In this document: piece by piece, positions 15,656 through 24,747 of the stretch
How positions within the stretch are numbered: the stretch's first letter is position 1
Layout of the letters: each line of letters begins with the position of its first letter
Assembly (NCBI GenBank): GCA_038209155.1
Contig: JBBQYA010000039.1
Coordinates: 1-25,701, forward strand
Reading direction: 5' to 3'
DNA: 25,701 nt
From: JBBQYA01 sp038209155
Lineage (GTDB): Bacteria; Bacteroidota; Bacteroidia; Sphingobacteriales; Sphingobacteriaceae
Position numbers and translations under genes: made by a program
The notes under the pieces: model-generated
The model's input: the letters and a program-made list of their open reading frames with translations, nothing else
Told to the model about the DNA's origin: nothing
Databases searched by the model: none

Positions 15656-17407
15656 TCAATCCTCTTTATTAAATTGAATTTCATATAATTTTTTATAAAT
15701 CCCTCCTTTTTTCAAAAGTTCTTGATGATTTCCTTCTTCCATTATTTCACCTTTTTGCATCACCACTATTTTATCAGAAAATTGGATAGTAGAGAGTCTG
15801 TGCGCGACGATCACCGCTGTTCTGCCTTTCATTAAGGTTTCTGTAGCTTGCTGAATCATTAATTCTGTTTCGGTATCAACAGAAGAAGTTGCTTCATCCA
15901 AAACCAAAATTTTTGGATTATATACTAAGGCTCTAGTAAATGAAAGCAGTTGTGCTTGACCAGCAGAAATACTATTTCCTCTTTCCATCACTTCAAAACT
16001 TAATCGCCCCGGTAGTTTTTCAATGAAACTCATCGCTCCCACTTCGGAAGCAGAGTTTTCTAGTTGCTGTTCATTAATCATCTGGTTTCTGAGTCGCATA
16101 TTTTCGGCAACTGAATCCGAAAACAAGAAAACATCTTGCATAATAGTAGCGATGGAAGATCTTAGAAAATTTAATTCATAGTCTTCTACTGGAATATCAT
16201 CAATTAAAATTTCTCCTTTATTTTTATCATAAAATCGATTTAATAAATTAATAATGGAGGTTTTACCAGATCCTGTAGCTCCTACTAAAGCTAAGGTTTG
16301 CCCAGGTTGAATAATGAAAGAAATTCCTTTCAACACCCAGTCTTCATCTACATAAGCAAACCAAACATTTCTAAATTCTATTTTACCTTTAATTTCTTTA
16401 TCCTTAATAATTCCTAAATTTTCTGTTTGATCTTTGGTATCCAATACTTTAAAAATACGTTCGGAGCTTACCATTCCCATTTGTAGCGTATTAAATTTAT
16501 CTGCCAATTCTCGTAATGGCCGGTACAACATATTAATATACAAAATAAAAGAAACCAAAACCCCTACAGAAAACCGATCGCTTATAACTCCAATTGCTCC
16601 ATAATAAACCATTAAACCAATGGATGCTGCAGCTATGATTTCTACTACCGGAAAAAAGATGGAATAATATAAAACGGAACGGATGTGTGCATCGCGATGA
16701 AGTCGATTTATCTTTTTAAAATTCTCCATTTCTTGTTTTTCTCGAGCAAAAACTTGAATGATTTTCATGCCTGTAATGTGCTCTTGTAAAAAGGTATTAA
16801 TTCTAGAAACTTCAGTTCGCACTTCTTGAAATGCTTTCTTAGTTTTTTCTTTAAAAATATAGGTTGCAAGAATTAATAAAGGCATTACGCTTAAACTAAT
16901 CAAAGTCAATCTCCAATCCACATACAGCATAACAGCAATGATGGTTATTATCTGAAGAATATCGCCCACTATTACAATTAAACCTTCGGAAAATATATCA
17001 GCTATTACTTCTATATCTGAAACAGTTCTGGTAACTAATGTTCCAATGGGAGTACGATCAAAATAGCGTAAACGCATGTCCATGAGATGATTGAAAGTTT
17101 CTTGACGCAAATCGTTGATAGCATTTTGCCCTAACCAGTTTGTAGAATAGGAATGGTAATATTGTAGAATCCCTTGCAAAATCAAAAGCAAGGTCATAAT
17201 AATGGTCATGTTAATTATTCCAGAAACATTGCCATTTGCTATGCTATGATCTATGGTATATTGAATTAAATAGGGACGAACAGGTGCAATTAAAGCCAAC
17301 AAAATAGTAAGCGAAAGGGCAGTATAAAAAACTTTTCTATAAGGATTAATGTACGAAAAAACCCGTTTTAATAGGTTTGTATTTATTGCTTCTCCAGTTA
17401 CTGACAT
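15656..17407 (-). CDS. ABC exporter, fused membrane and ATPase domains
   Basis: 583 residues, a half-transporter that would work as a homodimer or with a partner. The N-terminal type I exporter membrane domain (about 20-310, six segments) contains DLRQETFNHLMDMRLRYFD (99-117), the coupling region of MsbA-like proteins. The nucleotide-binding domain has Walker A GATGSGKT (376-383), Q-loop Q424, signature ISAGQAQ (480-486), Walker B ILVLDE (500-505) and H-loop H536. The signature reads SAGQ in place of SGGQ, a substitution I regard as common among such exporters in this phylum. Substrate (lipid, lipid-linked sugar, drug or peptide) cannot be read from sequence. Co-orientation with the glycosyltransferase pair is suggestive only. 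Confidence 0.9.
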   Translation of the reverse strand: MSVTGEAINTNLLKRVFSYINPYRKVFYTALSLTILLALIAPVRPYLIQYTIDHSIANGNVSGIINMTIIMTLLLILQGILQYYHSYSTNWLGQNAINDLRQETFNHLMDMRLRYFDRTPIGTLVTRTVSDIEVIADIFSEGLIVIVGDILQIITIIAVMLYVDWRLTLISLSVMPLLILATYIFKEKTKKAFQEVRTEVSRINTFLQEHITGMKIIQVFAREKQEMENFKKINRLHRDAHIRSVLYYSIFFPVVEIIAAASIGLMVYYGAIGVISDRFSVGVLVSFILYINMLYRPLRELADKFNTLQMGMVSSERIFKVLDTKDQTENLGIIKDKEIKGKIEFRNVWFAYVDEDWVLKGISFIIQPGQTLALVGATGSGKTSIINLLNRFYDKNKGEILIDDIPVEDYELNFLRSSIATIMQDVFLFSDSVAENMRLRNQMINEQQLENSASEVGAMSFIEKLPGRLSFEVMERGNSISAGQAQLLSFTRALVYNPKILVLDEATSSVDTETELMIQQATETLMKGRTAVIVAHRLSTIQFSDKIVVMQKGEIMEEGNHQELLKKGGIYKKLYEIQFNKED

Positions 17408-17513
17408 TTATAATTTTATTTAGTTTATTAATTTTATACTCACTAATAAGTTTTAATTATTTTTTTGTATTTCAATATTTATAAACTTTCAATTCAACAT
17501 AATTTATTTCTAC

Positions 17514-18269
17514 TTAATCAATTTTATTTTTCAAAAAACCATTAGGATATAAAACCTGAGTAAGATAAAGTCCGCATGCAGGAACAGAAAAACCAGCAGA
17601 GGTTCTATTTTTACTTTCAATTATTTCTCGAAATTCATCCAAACTCGTTGTTCCATTTCCAACTTGCAGCATCGTTCCCACTATTGCTCGTACCATATTT
17701 CTCAAAAAACGATCTGCTTTAATTTCAAATTGAATTCCATTTTCTGTTTCTTTCCAAGTAGCTTCAGAAATTTTACAAATATTTGTTTTTACCTGCGTAT
17801 TGGTTTTGCTAAATGCTTCAAAATCTGAATAGTTTTTTAATAATTCTATTGCTTTTGACATATCATTTAAATCTGGAATCTGAATAGCTTGATAACTATA
17901 ATGAGTAAGAAATGGATTTTTTTTGAAATGAATTAGATATTGATAGGTTCTAGAAATTGCATCAAATCTGGCATTTGCATCCGAATCAACCGAATAAATT
18001 GCTTTTACAGCAATTTCATGCGGCAAAATTGAATTTAGACTTTGTATCGTTCTGCTTGTGATTTTTTGATGTGTATCCAAATGTACAAATTGCTGCTTAG
18101 CGTGCACTCCAGTATCTGTGCGACCAGAACCCGTAGTTTCTACAGAATGCCTTAAGATTGTTTTCAAAGCATGATTCAAAACCTCTTGAATAGAAAGAGA
18201 GTTTTGCTGTATCTGCCAGCCATGGTATGGACTTCCGTTGTAGGCTATTTCAATAAAATATCGTTGCAT
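17514..18269 (-). CDS. truA: tRNA pseudouridine synthase A
   Basis: Converts uridines 38-40 in the tRNA anticodon stem to pseudouridine. 251 residues, full length. Landmarks: FIEIAYNGSPYHGWQIQ (5-21), catalytic D52 in GSGRTDTGVHA, FDAISRTYQYLI with the conserved Arg-Tyr pair, RFLRNMVRAIVGTM, and AGFSVPACGLYL near the end, all in the usual order. The start ATG at 18267-18269 is preceded by a -7-type box (TACTTTTG on the minus strand, 18287-18280), so the leader would be only a few nucleotides. The ABC exporter lies 106 nt downstream in the same direction. Confidence 0.96.
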   Translation of the reverse strand: MQRYFIEIAYNGSPYHGWQIQQNSLSIQEVLNHALKTILRHSVETTGSGRTDTGVHAKQQFVHLDTHQKITSRTIQSLNSILPHEIAVKAIYSVDSDANARFDAISRTYQYLIHFKKNPFLTHYSYQAIQIPDLNDMSKAIELLKNYSDFEAFSKTNTQVKTNICKISEATWKETENGIQFEIKADRFLRNMVRAIVGTMLQVGNGTTSLDEFREIIESKNRTSAGFSVPACGLYLTQVLYPNGFLKNKID

Positions 18270-18279
18270 GAATTAAGTG

Positions 18280-18287
18280 CAAAAGTA
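18280..18287 (-). promoter_or_regulatory. Putative -7 box of truA
   Basis: Minus-strand TACTTTTG matches TAnnTTTG. No clear -33 TTTG at the expected distance. It would start transcription only about 4-6 nt before the truA ATG. Confidence 0.4.
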
Positions 18288-18377
18288 ATTTTTTACTCAT
18301 TCATTATTTTTTGAAATTCATGATTTTCGAAAATGTATGAATCAGCAAATCAATAATGGGCTAGAATTACATTTTTC

Positions 18378-18385
18378 TATATTTG
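18378..18385 (+). promoter_or_regulatory. Putative -7 box of the DUF4293 gene
   Basis: TATATTTG matches TAnnTTTG exactly. No -33 box is obvious. Expected transcript start near 18392, 12 nt before the ATG at 18404. Because of this, a TTG start at 18383, inside the box, is unlikely. Confidence 0.45.
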
Positions 18386-18403
18386 CGGAAATTTAAAAAC
18401 GAT

Positions 18404-18880
18404 ATGATTCAACGCGTTCAAACTCTTTATTTGCTTGTTGCTGCTATTTTAGGTGTTGTCTTATTTTTTGTAGGAATCGCTCAATTCAATTATATCGAAT
18501 ATGAAAAAAGTAGAATTATTGTACTCAGCTTATTAGGTCGTAATCAAACTGATTTTAACCAAATAAGTGTACTGGAAGAAAATTTTGTTACTATCGGAGT
18601 TAATGCATTTATCATATTTGATTGCATTGCAGCCATATTCTTGTTTAAGAATAGAAAAACTCAAATTATGCTATGTAAATTTATTTCGTTAGCCATTTTG
18701 GTGCTTACTGGCTTATTAGCTTTTTCTATTTATGGGCTTCTAAATACCCAAGGTCTTGTTTCGCGTGAGTTTTTAAGTGGTTCTATTTTTCCCTTGGTTA
18801 TGCTTATTTTGGTGAATCTTGCAGCAAGATCCATTAATAAAGACGAAAATCTAGTTCGATCGGCAGATAGAATTCGTTAA
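18404..18880 (+). CDS. DUF4293 family membrane protein
   Basis: 158 residues from the ATG at 18404; an in-frame TTG at 18383 would add seven residues but lies in the promoter box, and family members begin MIQR(V/I)QT-Y as here. Four membrane segments are visible (about 8-27, 62-81, 91-110, 125-143). The C-terminal AARSINKDENLVRSADRIR matches the DUF4293 ending (conserved 'A-x-R-x-I-x-x-D-E-x-L-V-x-S-x-D-R-x-R'). The family appears confined to Bacteroidota and its function is unknown. It is divergent from truA with 134 nt between the starts, and 111 nt upstream of the nuclease operon. Confidence 0.85.
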   Translation: MIQRVQTLYLLVAAILGVVLFFVGIAQFNYIEYEKSRIIVLSLLGRNQTDFNQISVLEENFVTIGVNAFIIFDCIAAIFLFKNRKTQIMLCKFISLAILVLTGLLAFSIYGLLNTQGLVSREFLSGSIFPLVMLILVNLAARSINKDENLVRSADRIR

Positions 18881-18944
18881 AAATTGAATGTTTGGTTTTA
18901 TAATTACTTAACAATAAATTAACATACCTAAAAACTTTATTGTG

Positions 18945-18952
18945 TAAATTTG
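18945..18952 (+). promoter_or_regulatory. Putative -7 box of the secreted nuclease operon
   Basis: TAAATTTG fits TAnnTTTG; no matching -33 box was found. The expected start near 18959 leaves a leader of about 33 nt before the TTG codon at 18992. Confidence 0.38.
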
Positions 18953-18991
18953 TCGACTGTTAAATTTCACGCAGTTTAAATTTTCAATATT

Positions 18992-20299
18992 TTGATTAAA
19001 ATTATTACCCGATTAAGTTTTCTATTTTTTCTTTTTATTTCCTTTCAGGTTTATTCTCAAGACACCTTGACAATAATGCATTATAACTTACTTTTTTATG
19101 GAAATACAGGTCCAACTCCTTGCAATTTGCTCACTCCAGTGCAAAAAAACCCGCATTTGAGAGTAATTTTAGATTACACCCAACCAGATATTTTTGGTGT
19201 AAATGAACTAGGCAATGATGATCTTTTTGCTCAAAATATCCTTCTTAACACCTTAAATGTAAGTGGAGTCACGAAATATAAACGAGCCACTTATTCCAAT
19301 TCTGGAAATGAAAGTATAGTTAATACCATTTTTTATAATTCTGAAAAGCTCACTTTAAAAAGCCAGAAAATAGTTTCCAGCGTGCTTCGAGATATTAATG
19401 CCTACAAACTATACTATAATCATTCGAGTTTAGCTTCAACTCAAGACACTACTTTTATCATCGTCATGGTAGCACATTTGAAAGCTGGATCTACCTCCGG
19501 CGATCAGGCCACTAGAGCGAGTGAAACCATTTTGGTTCGAAATTACTTAAATACATTACCTGCTGCACAGAATGTATTTTTTATGGGGGATTTAAATATT
19601 CAATCTTCTTCTGAAACTTCTTATGTTCATTTAACTAATCAAACTATAAAACCTTTTAGAAATTTAGTAGACCCAATAAACTCAAATGGGAGTTGGAATA
19701 ATAATTCTTTATTTAGCGGAATTCATACCCAATCTACACGAGCAAATTCAAGTTGTGACGGTGGAGCACCTGGAGGTTCTGATGATCGTTTAGATTTTAT
19801 TTTATGTTCAAAAGCAATAAAAGAAGATTCTAGTAGAGTAAAATATCTAACTGGAACTTATAAAACAGTAGGGCAAGATGGTTTGCATTTTAATCAAGCA
19901 TTAAATAGTAGTCCTTTGAATACTACTGTTCCTGCCAATGTTTTAAATGCACTCTTTAATATGTCGGATCATTTGCCAGTTTTAGCGAAATTCCAAATTA
20001 GAGCTGCATCTTCAGTTGGATTGCCATCAGCAGAATTAATGAGCCGATCTTTTACTGTTCAAAACCCAATTAATCAGGAAATAAAGCTTTGGAGTTCAGA
20101 AAATTTCAATCATGGGAAAATGAAAATTTTGCTTTATTCTATTGAAGGAAAATTAATACTTGAAAATGAGATTCCATTTTTCAATGGAGAATATTCTATT
20201 TCTTTAGAAAATAAATTAAACTCAGGTTTATATATGTTAGTTATTCAACCTGAAAATGGAATTTCCATTGTTAAAAAAATCGTAAGCCAGTCCAATTAA
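18992..20299 (+). CDS. Secreted endonuclease/exonuclease/phosphatase (EEP) family protein with T9SS-type C-terminus
   Basis: 435 residues from a TTG start; no ATG lies in frame before the signal peptide (hydrophobic core LSFLFFLFISFQV, cleaved at VYSQ-DT), so TTG is preferred. The EEP fold (about 25-340) has a full set of catalytic motifs: N in HYNLLFY, E72 (VNELG), H162 (AHLKAGS), D200 and N202 (MGDLN), D268 (DDRLDFIL) and D326-H327 (MSDHLPV). It could be a DNase, RNase or phosphodiesterase; the fold does not decide the substrate. The last 90 residues (SFTVQNPINQEIKLW to LNSGLYMLVIQPENG) are a divergent T9SS CTD. The stop TAA overlaps the next ATG by one base (TAATG), so the genes are coupled. 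Confidence 0.87.
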   Translation: MIKIITRLSFLFFLFISFQVYSQDTLTIMHYNLLFYGNTGPTPCNLLTPVQKNPHLRVILDYTQPDIFGVNELGNDDLFAQNILLNTLNVSGVTKYKRATYSNSGNESIVNTIFYNSEKLTLKSQKIVSSVLRDINAYKLYYNHSSLASTQDTTFIIVMVAHLKAGSTSGDQATRASETILVRNYLNTLPAAQNVFFMGDLNIQSSSETSYVHLTNQTIKPFRNLVDPINSNGSWNNNSLFSGIHTQSTRANSSCDGGAPGGSDDRLDFILCSKAIKEDSSRVKYLTGTYKTVGQDGLHFNQALNSSPLNTTVPANVLNALFNMSDHLPVLAKFQIRAASSVGLPSAELMSRSFTVQNPINQEIKLWSSENFNHGKMKILLYSIEGKLILENEIPFFNGEYSISLENKLNSGLYMLVIQPENGISIVKKIVSQSN

Positions 20300-22422
20300 T
20301 GAAAAGATCATTTTTATTTTATATCCCATTCTTATTTCTGATCTCTGTTTTTACTTTTAGCGAGAATTACGTTTTTGCGCAAGCATCTTTTCAAGAGAAA
20401 GTAACTTCTGCAAGTAATATAGCGATGACGGTCAATAACCTAGGAACTATAGGGAATGCGTTTAGTGGAAGTTTTAATGTGTTAGGAAATCCATCGTGTG
20501 AGTTTCCTAAAAATTCTGGAATTGAGCATTTGTTTCAAGGAGGTTTATGGATTGGGGCATTAGTAAATGGATCTCAAGTGGCAGTTTCTACAGGAGCTTT
20601 GGACGATGCTTCTGGATATTCTACAGGAAAAGGAGGTTTTGAATTTTCTGCTGCCGTAGGTTCTGGTCTAGCCGAACGATCTAGTTTAATCGATAATCCA
20701 CTTTTCAATACATCAGCTATATCGCATCAAGATTTTATTTCCGATTTTACCGATAAAAATATAATTGTGCCGGGCACAACCATTCAAATTAGAGATCATT
20801 TAGTTCCATTGGGTGCAGATGTGCATTTCGAATCATACAACTACAATTTCAACTTCGCAAATTTCTTTGTTATTTTAAATTATACCATAAAAAATAATAG
20901 CTTAAATAGGTGGGATAGTTTATTTGTTGGCTATTGGACGGATGGAGTAATAAGAAACGTAAATAAGACCGTTCCAGGTGGGACTGCATTTTTCAATAAA
21001 GGAGGAAACGGTTACATCGATTCTTTATATTTGGGTTATGAATTTGATGGAGCAGGAGATTTGGGATTTACAGAAAGTTATTTGGGATTAAAGTTTTTGG
21101 GTGCAGAAGACAAAGCTGGTTTTGCTCATCCAGATGTTAGACCCAATTTTAAGGGTAATTTTAATTCTTGGCAATTTAACAATACAGCCGATCCTTTGTA
21201 TTTTTCACCAACGAATGATCAACAACGATATGACAAATTGGCTTCTGGATTGAACAATCTTCCTACATGGGAAACTCAAATTAGAACAACTCTACGTCAG
21301 CCCAATAATAGATCTCAGATGATTGCAAATGGGCCTTTTGTTTCTGTAAATCCTGGTGAAAGTATACAAATTGCTTTTGCCATTATTTGTGCTAAAAAGA
21401 GGGAAGATGGATTGCCAAATACTTCGGATAATGCTTTTCAACAATCATTCTTTGTGCAAAACGCAAACTTTACTCAAACTGCTTATAATGGAGAAGATGT
21501 AAATTTCAATGGGATTCTAGATCCTGGAGAAGATAGAGATGAAGATGGAAAAATCACACGTTTTGTATTGCCTTCTCCGCCAAATACTCCGCAAGTGAAA
21601 GTAATACCTTCTTCCAATAAAATAGATATTTACTGGAGTAAGAATGCAGAAGAATCGGTTGATCCAATTTCAAAGAAAAAAGATTTTGAAGGATATCGAA
21701 TTTATAAGACGACAGAAAATTTTGATATCCAGCAAACACAAGATATATTGAATAGCCTGAAATTAGTAGCTGAATATGACAAAGCAGGCAATAAATTGTT
21801 TAATGAAACAGGATTACAAGCAATTACTCTTCCTCAAACTATAACTTTTGAAGGCGATACAAATAGAGATGGTTCATTAATAAATTATTCATATAAATAT
21901 ACCTTAGATAATGTTAAAAATGGGTGGCAAGTGGGAGTTGCAGTTTCTGCATTTGACCAAGGAGATGATGTAAATAATTTAGAATCCTTAGAATCTGGAA
22001 ATCAATTGACCTTGAAAAGAGTATTTGCTGGCAAAGAAAAAAACAACGATTACAAAAACGGCGATCCATTTGTATATCCAGATCCTTACTATGCTGCTGC
22101 ACTATGGGAAGGATCCTCTGCAAGCGAGGAAAATAAAAAAATAACTTTTTCTAATTTGCCAGAGCGATGTGTAATTACCATTTATTCTTTATCTGGAGAT
22201 TTAGTAAAAGAAATAAATCACGATAAAAATTATAATGGTAGCGATGCCAAATGGTTTTCAACCAATTCAAATACAGACGAAACCGTATTTTCCGGTGGAG
22301 AACATAGCTGGGATTTATTATCCAGAGACAATCAATTATTATCAAGAGGAATTTATTTATTCGCCGTGAAAGATTTACAATCCGGAAAACTATTTCAAGG
22401 AAAATTTTCAATTATCAAATAA
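20299..22422 (+). CDS. Large secreted 'GLWIGA' protein with FlgD/T9SS-like C-terminus
   Basis: 707 residues. Signal peptide about 1-28 (FTFSENYVFAQ-AS). The N-terminal third (NNLGTIGNAFSGS, then FQGGLWIGALVNGS at about 80-93) matches a pattern I recognise in large uncharacterised exported proteins of Bacteroidota and related phyla; there is no assigned function. Around 399-420 an acid/Asn-rich loop (DVNFNGILDPGEDRDEDGK) looks like a calcium-binding loop. Next comes a fibronectin-type-III-like domain (PNTPQVKVIPSSNKIDIYW to EGYRIYKTTENFD). The end (ITIYSLSGDLVKEI to LSRGIYLFAVKD and FQGKFSIIK) resembles a FlgD-like/T9SS sorting domain. Middle gene of a tight operon: 1-nt overlap upstream, 17 nt to the next gene. 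Confidence 0.7.
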   Translation: MKRSFLFYIPFLFLISVFTFSENYVFAQASFQEKVTSASNIAMTVNNLGTIGNAFSGSFNVLGNPSCEFPKNSGIEHLFQGGLWIGALVNGSQVAVSTGALDDASGYSTGKGGFEFSAAVGSGLAERSSLIDNPLFNTSAISHQDFISDFTDKNIIVPGTTIQIRDHLVPLGADVHFESYNYNFNFANFFVILNYTIKNNSLNRWDSLFVGYWTDGVIRNVNKTVPGGTAFFNKGGNGYIDSLYLGYEFDGAGDLGFTESYLGLKFLGAEDKAGFAHPDVRPNFKGNFNSWQFNNTADPLYFSPTNDQQRYDKLASGLNNLPTWETQIRTTLRQPNNRSQMIANGPFVSVNPGESIQIAFAIICAKKREDGLPNTSDNAFQQSFFVQNANFTQTAYNGEDVNFNGILDPGEDRDEDGKITRFVLPSPPNTPQVKVIPSSNKIDIYWSKNAEESVDPISKKKDFEGYRIYKTTENFDIQQTQDILNSLKLVAEYDKAGNKLFNETGLQAITLPQTITFEGDTNRDGSLINYSYKYTLDNVKNGWQVGVAVSAFDQGDDVNNLESLESGNQLTLKRVFAGKEKNNDYKNGDPFVYPDPYYAAALWEGSSASEENKKITFSNLPERCVITIYSLSGDLVKEINHDKNYNGSDAKWFSTNSNTDETVFSGGEHSWDLLSRDNQLLSRGIYLFAVKDLQSGKLFQGKFSIIK

Positions 22423-22439
22423 CCAAAACAAACATAATC

Positions 22440-24578
22440 ATGATTAAAAAATTACTTATTGTCGGCTTATTAGTGAGTTCGACAAATTTGCTGAAGGCTC
22501 AGGTTTATCCTTTGAAAACCATTCAGGAGGTTCAGACTGTAACTCAACAAGAATTAATTGCTGGAAATGATGCAAGTCCAATTTTGCCTACTGATACTAT
22601 CAGAGTAAGAGGTATTGTAATGATGGATGCCAATTTATCAACTTTACTTGGTGGAAAACAAATTTGGATTCAAACTACTGGAAATGCACCTTTTAGCGGA
22701 CTTGATATTTTTCAACCTTTTCCTGCTGGAACAGGAACGGGAGATGGTGGAACTGGAATTTTGTCTTTATTGGCAGGAGATTCAGTAGAAATCACTGGAA
22801 CCATTCTTGAATTTTCTGGAGAAACAGAATTAGTACCTTTAAATACAACACCAGCGACTCCAATTACTCTTTTGGGTGGTGGATTTGTTCCAACTTCTCG
22901 TTTAATAAATGTTGCAGATTTAAACGATGCAAATAGAGCAAACATTCTAACTACCGGCGAGCAATGGGAAGGAATGTATGTAGAATTTCAAAATGTAACA
23001 GTACAATCAGTTGATCCATTTAGCAATGGCGCAAGAGTTAGTTTCAACATAACAGATGCAGCCGGAAATAAAGTAAATGTTTCTGATCGTTTTAAAAGCA
23101 ATCGTTTACCTGCTAATGGCGGAACTTTTGTAGCTCCAAACGTTGGTGATTTTATTACCTCTATTAAAGGAGTTATTATCCATTCTAAAAATAATCGTGG
23201 GTATGAATTGCATCCTTTCAAACAATCTGATTTAGTTTTCGGAGCTTCTGCACCAGCAATTTCTGGTATTGTAAGAAATCCAATTACACCTGCATCTACA
23301 CAACCAGTAAACATTACTGCTAACATTACAGATTTAGACGGGGTAGCTTCTGCGGAATTGTTTTATGCAGCTGGTGTAGCAAATAATACTTACATCTCTG
23401 TGCCTTTTCAAATAGCCTCTGGAAATTCATACACTGGTACTATTCCTGCACAAGCAGAAGGAACCATTGTTAAATATTACATTAGAGCGGTAGATTCTTC
23501 TCCGGGTGCTTTGGTAAGTAAAATTCCAAATGTACCTATTTCTAGTCCACTATTTTATGTGGTTAGAGATGCTGGTTTACAAATTTTTGATTTACAATTC
23601 ACACCATTTGCAGATGGAAATTCTGGTTTTACAAATCAGCAAGTAACGGTAACTGGAGTAGTTACATCTTCCGCAGCAGATTTAGGTTACGTATATATTC
23701 AGCAAGAAAACAAATTGGATTGGGCTGGAATTATGTGTTTGGGAAGCACTACTTTAAATACTTTAGTAATTGGAGATAAAATTACTGCAACTGGAACAGT
23801 AAGAGAGAGTTTTGGATTTACTAGATTAGAGGCAATTTCTAGTATTAGTAAGAATGGAACAGGAACGATCACTCCGTTGTCCATCAATCCTGCAACTTTT
23901 AATGTTTATAATTTTGCAAACAACGAACAGTACGAAGGTATGTTAGTTAAATTTGAAGGAAATTTAGTTGATGGTCCATTACAAGTAATTAAAAAGAATG
24001 CAGATGCTCCAGGAAATTTTGGAGATTATACTGTTGGTTTAGATCCTTTAGATCCAGCATCTGGAGCTAGAATATTAGTAGGAAGACAAACTTCTACTAC
24101 TTTCTCATCATTAAATGTATCGTATGTAAATGATTCTTCTTGGGCTACTGTAGATGGAATTATGAATGTTCCACCAATTGTAGTTAATCCGGGAGCTACT
24201 ATGAATTCTATAACTGGAATTATGTATTTTGGATTTAACAACTTAAAACTATTACCAAGAAATAATGCAGATGTAGTAAATTACAATCCGGCTGTGGGCG
24301 TAAATTCATTTTATGCTAAAAACAGTTTTGTATCTACTTATCCAAATCCTGTTTCTGAAATGGTGACATTATCTTATCAATTACCAACCGAAGCTAGAAA
24401 TGCTCAAGTAGTTGTTTTTGATATAATGGGTAGAAAAGTTAGAAATCAAAATTTAACGGGTATTGAAGGTAAAACTGAAATTTCTGTGATTGATTTAGCC
24501 AATGGAACTTATGTTTACCAAGTTCAAAGTGCAAATACGGGTGTATTAGCGTATGGTAAATTGACGGTTACTAAATAA
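22440..24578 (+). CDS. Secreted protein with two OB-fold-like domains, an Ig-like domain and T9SS sorting domain
   Basis: 712 residues. Signal peptide 1-20 (LLKA-QV). First OB-like domain about 52-140 (DTIRVRGIVMMD, KQIWIQTTG, DSVEITGTILEFSGETEL); a related strand-rich unit about 165-270 (WEGMYVEFQNVTVQSVD, VSDRFKSNRLP); an Ig-like domain about 275-345 (PVNITANITDLDGVASAEL, VKYYIRAVDSS); a second OB-like domain about 390-475 (QQVTVTGVVTSSAADLGYVY, KITATGTVRESFGFTRLEA); and a CTD from about 630 (STYPNPVSEMV to ANGTYVYQVQSANTG and LTVTK). Such OB folds occur in extracellular nucleases and related surface proteins of the phylum, which fits the EEP enzyme two genes upstream. No catalytic residues of its own were seen. 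It is followed by a strong terminator. Confidence 0.75.
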   Translation: MIKKLLIVGLLVSSTNLLKAQVYPLKTIQEVQTVTQQELIAGNDASPILPTDTIRVRGIVMMDANLSTLLGGKQIWIQTTGNAPFSGLDIFQPFPAGTGTGDGGTGILSLLAGDSVEITGTILEFSGETELVPLNTTPATPITLLGGGFVPTSRLINVADLNDANRANILTTGEQWEGMYVEFQNVTVQSVDPFSNGARVSFNITDAAGNKVNVSDRFKSNRLPANGGTFVAPNVGDFITSIKGVIIHSKNNRGYELHPFKQSDLVFGASAPAISGIVRNPITPASTQPVNITANITDLDGVASAELFYAAGVANNTYISVPFQIASGNSYTGTIPAQAEGTIVKYYIRAVDSSPGALVSKIPNVPISSPLFYVVRDAGLQIFDLQFTPFADGNSGFTNQQVTVTGVVTSSAADLGYVYIQQENKLDWAGIMCLGSTTLNTLVIGDKITATGTVRESFGFTRLEAISSISKNGTGTITPLSINPATFNVYNFANNEQYEGMLVKFEGNLVDGPLQVIKKNADAPGNFGDYTVGLDPLDPASGARILVGRQTSTTFSSLNVSYVNDSSWATVDGIMNVPPIVVNPGATMNSITGIMYFGFNNLKLLPRNNADVVNYNPAVGVNSFYAKNSFVSTYPNPVSEMVTLSYQLPTEARNAQVVVFDIMGRKVRNQNLTGIEGKTEISVIDLANGTYVYQVQSANTGVLAYGKLTVTK
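24311..24365 (+). repeat. CTD-coding repeat, copy A
   Basis: 55 nt coding for the start of the T9SS sorting domain (YAKNSFVSTYPNPVSEMV). It is identical to 25647-25701 at 54 of 55 positions; the only difference is T at 24326 against C at 25662. Confidence 0.9.
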
Positions 24579-24597
24579 TAAAATTTATTTTTTTAAT

Positions 24598-24633
24598 AAA
24601 AGCCTCTTATCTGATTAGATAAGGGGCTTTTTT
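24598..24633 (+). terminator. Rho-independent terminator of the secreted-protein operon
   Basis: AAAAGCCTCTTATCT (24598-24612) pairs with AGATAAGGGGCTTTT (24617-24631) over 15 bp with one G:T, around loop GATT, followed by T residues. It lies 19 nt after the stop at 24578 and ends the three-gene operon 18992-24578. Confidence 0.92.
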
Positions 24634-24672
24634 GTTTAATGTATGAGGGAAATACAAATGAAAACAATCTTG

Positions 24673-24704
24673 TTGTTTTTCGAATTTTATTTGCATTATA
24701 TTTG
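24673..24704 (+). promoter_or_regulatory. Putative promoter of the last gene
   Basis: TTG (24673-24675), 21-nt spacer, then TATATTTG (24697-24704), an exact TAnnTTTG. It lies between the preceding terminator and the ATG at 24748, as expected for an independent transcript with a leader of about 37 nt. Confidence 0.6.
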
Positions 24705-24747
24705 GTAAACGATTTTAAATTAATCTCAAATAACTAAAACTACCGTT

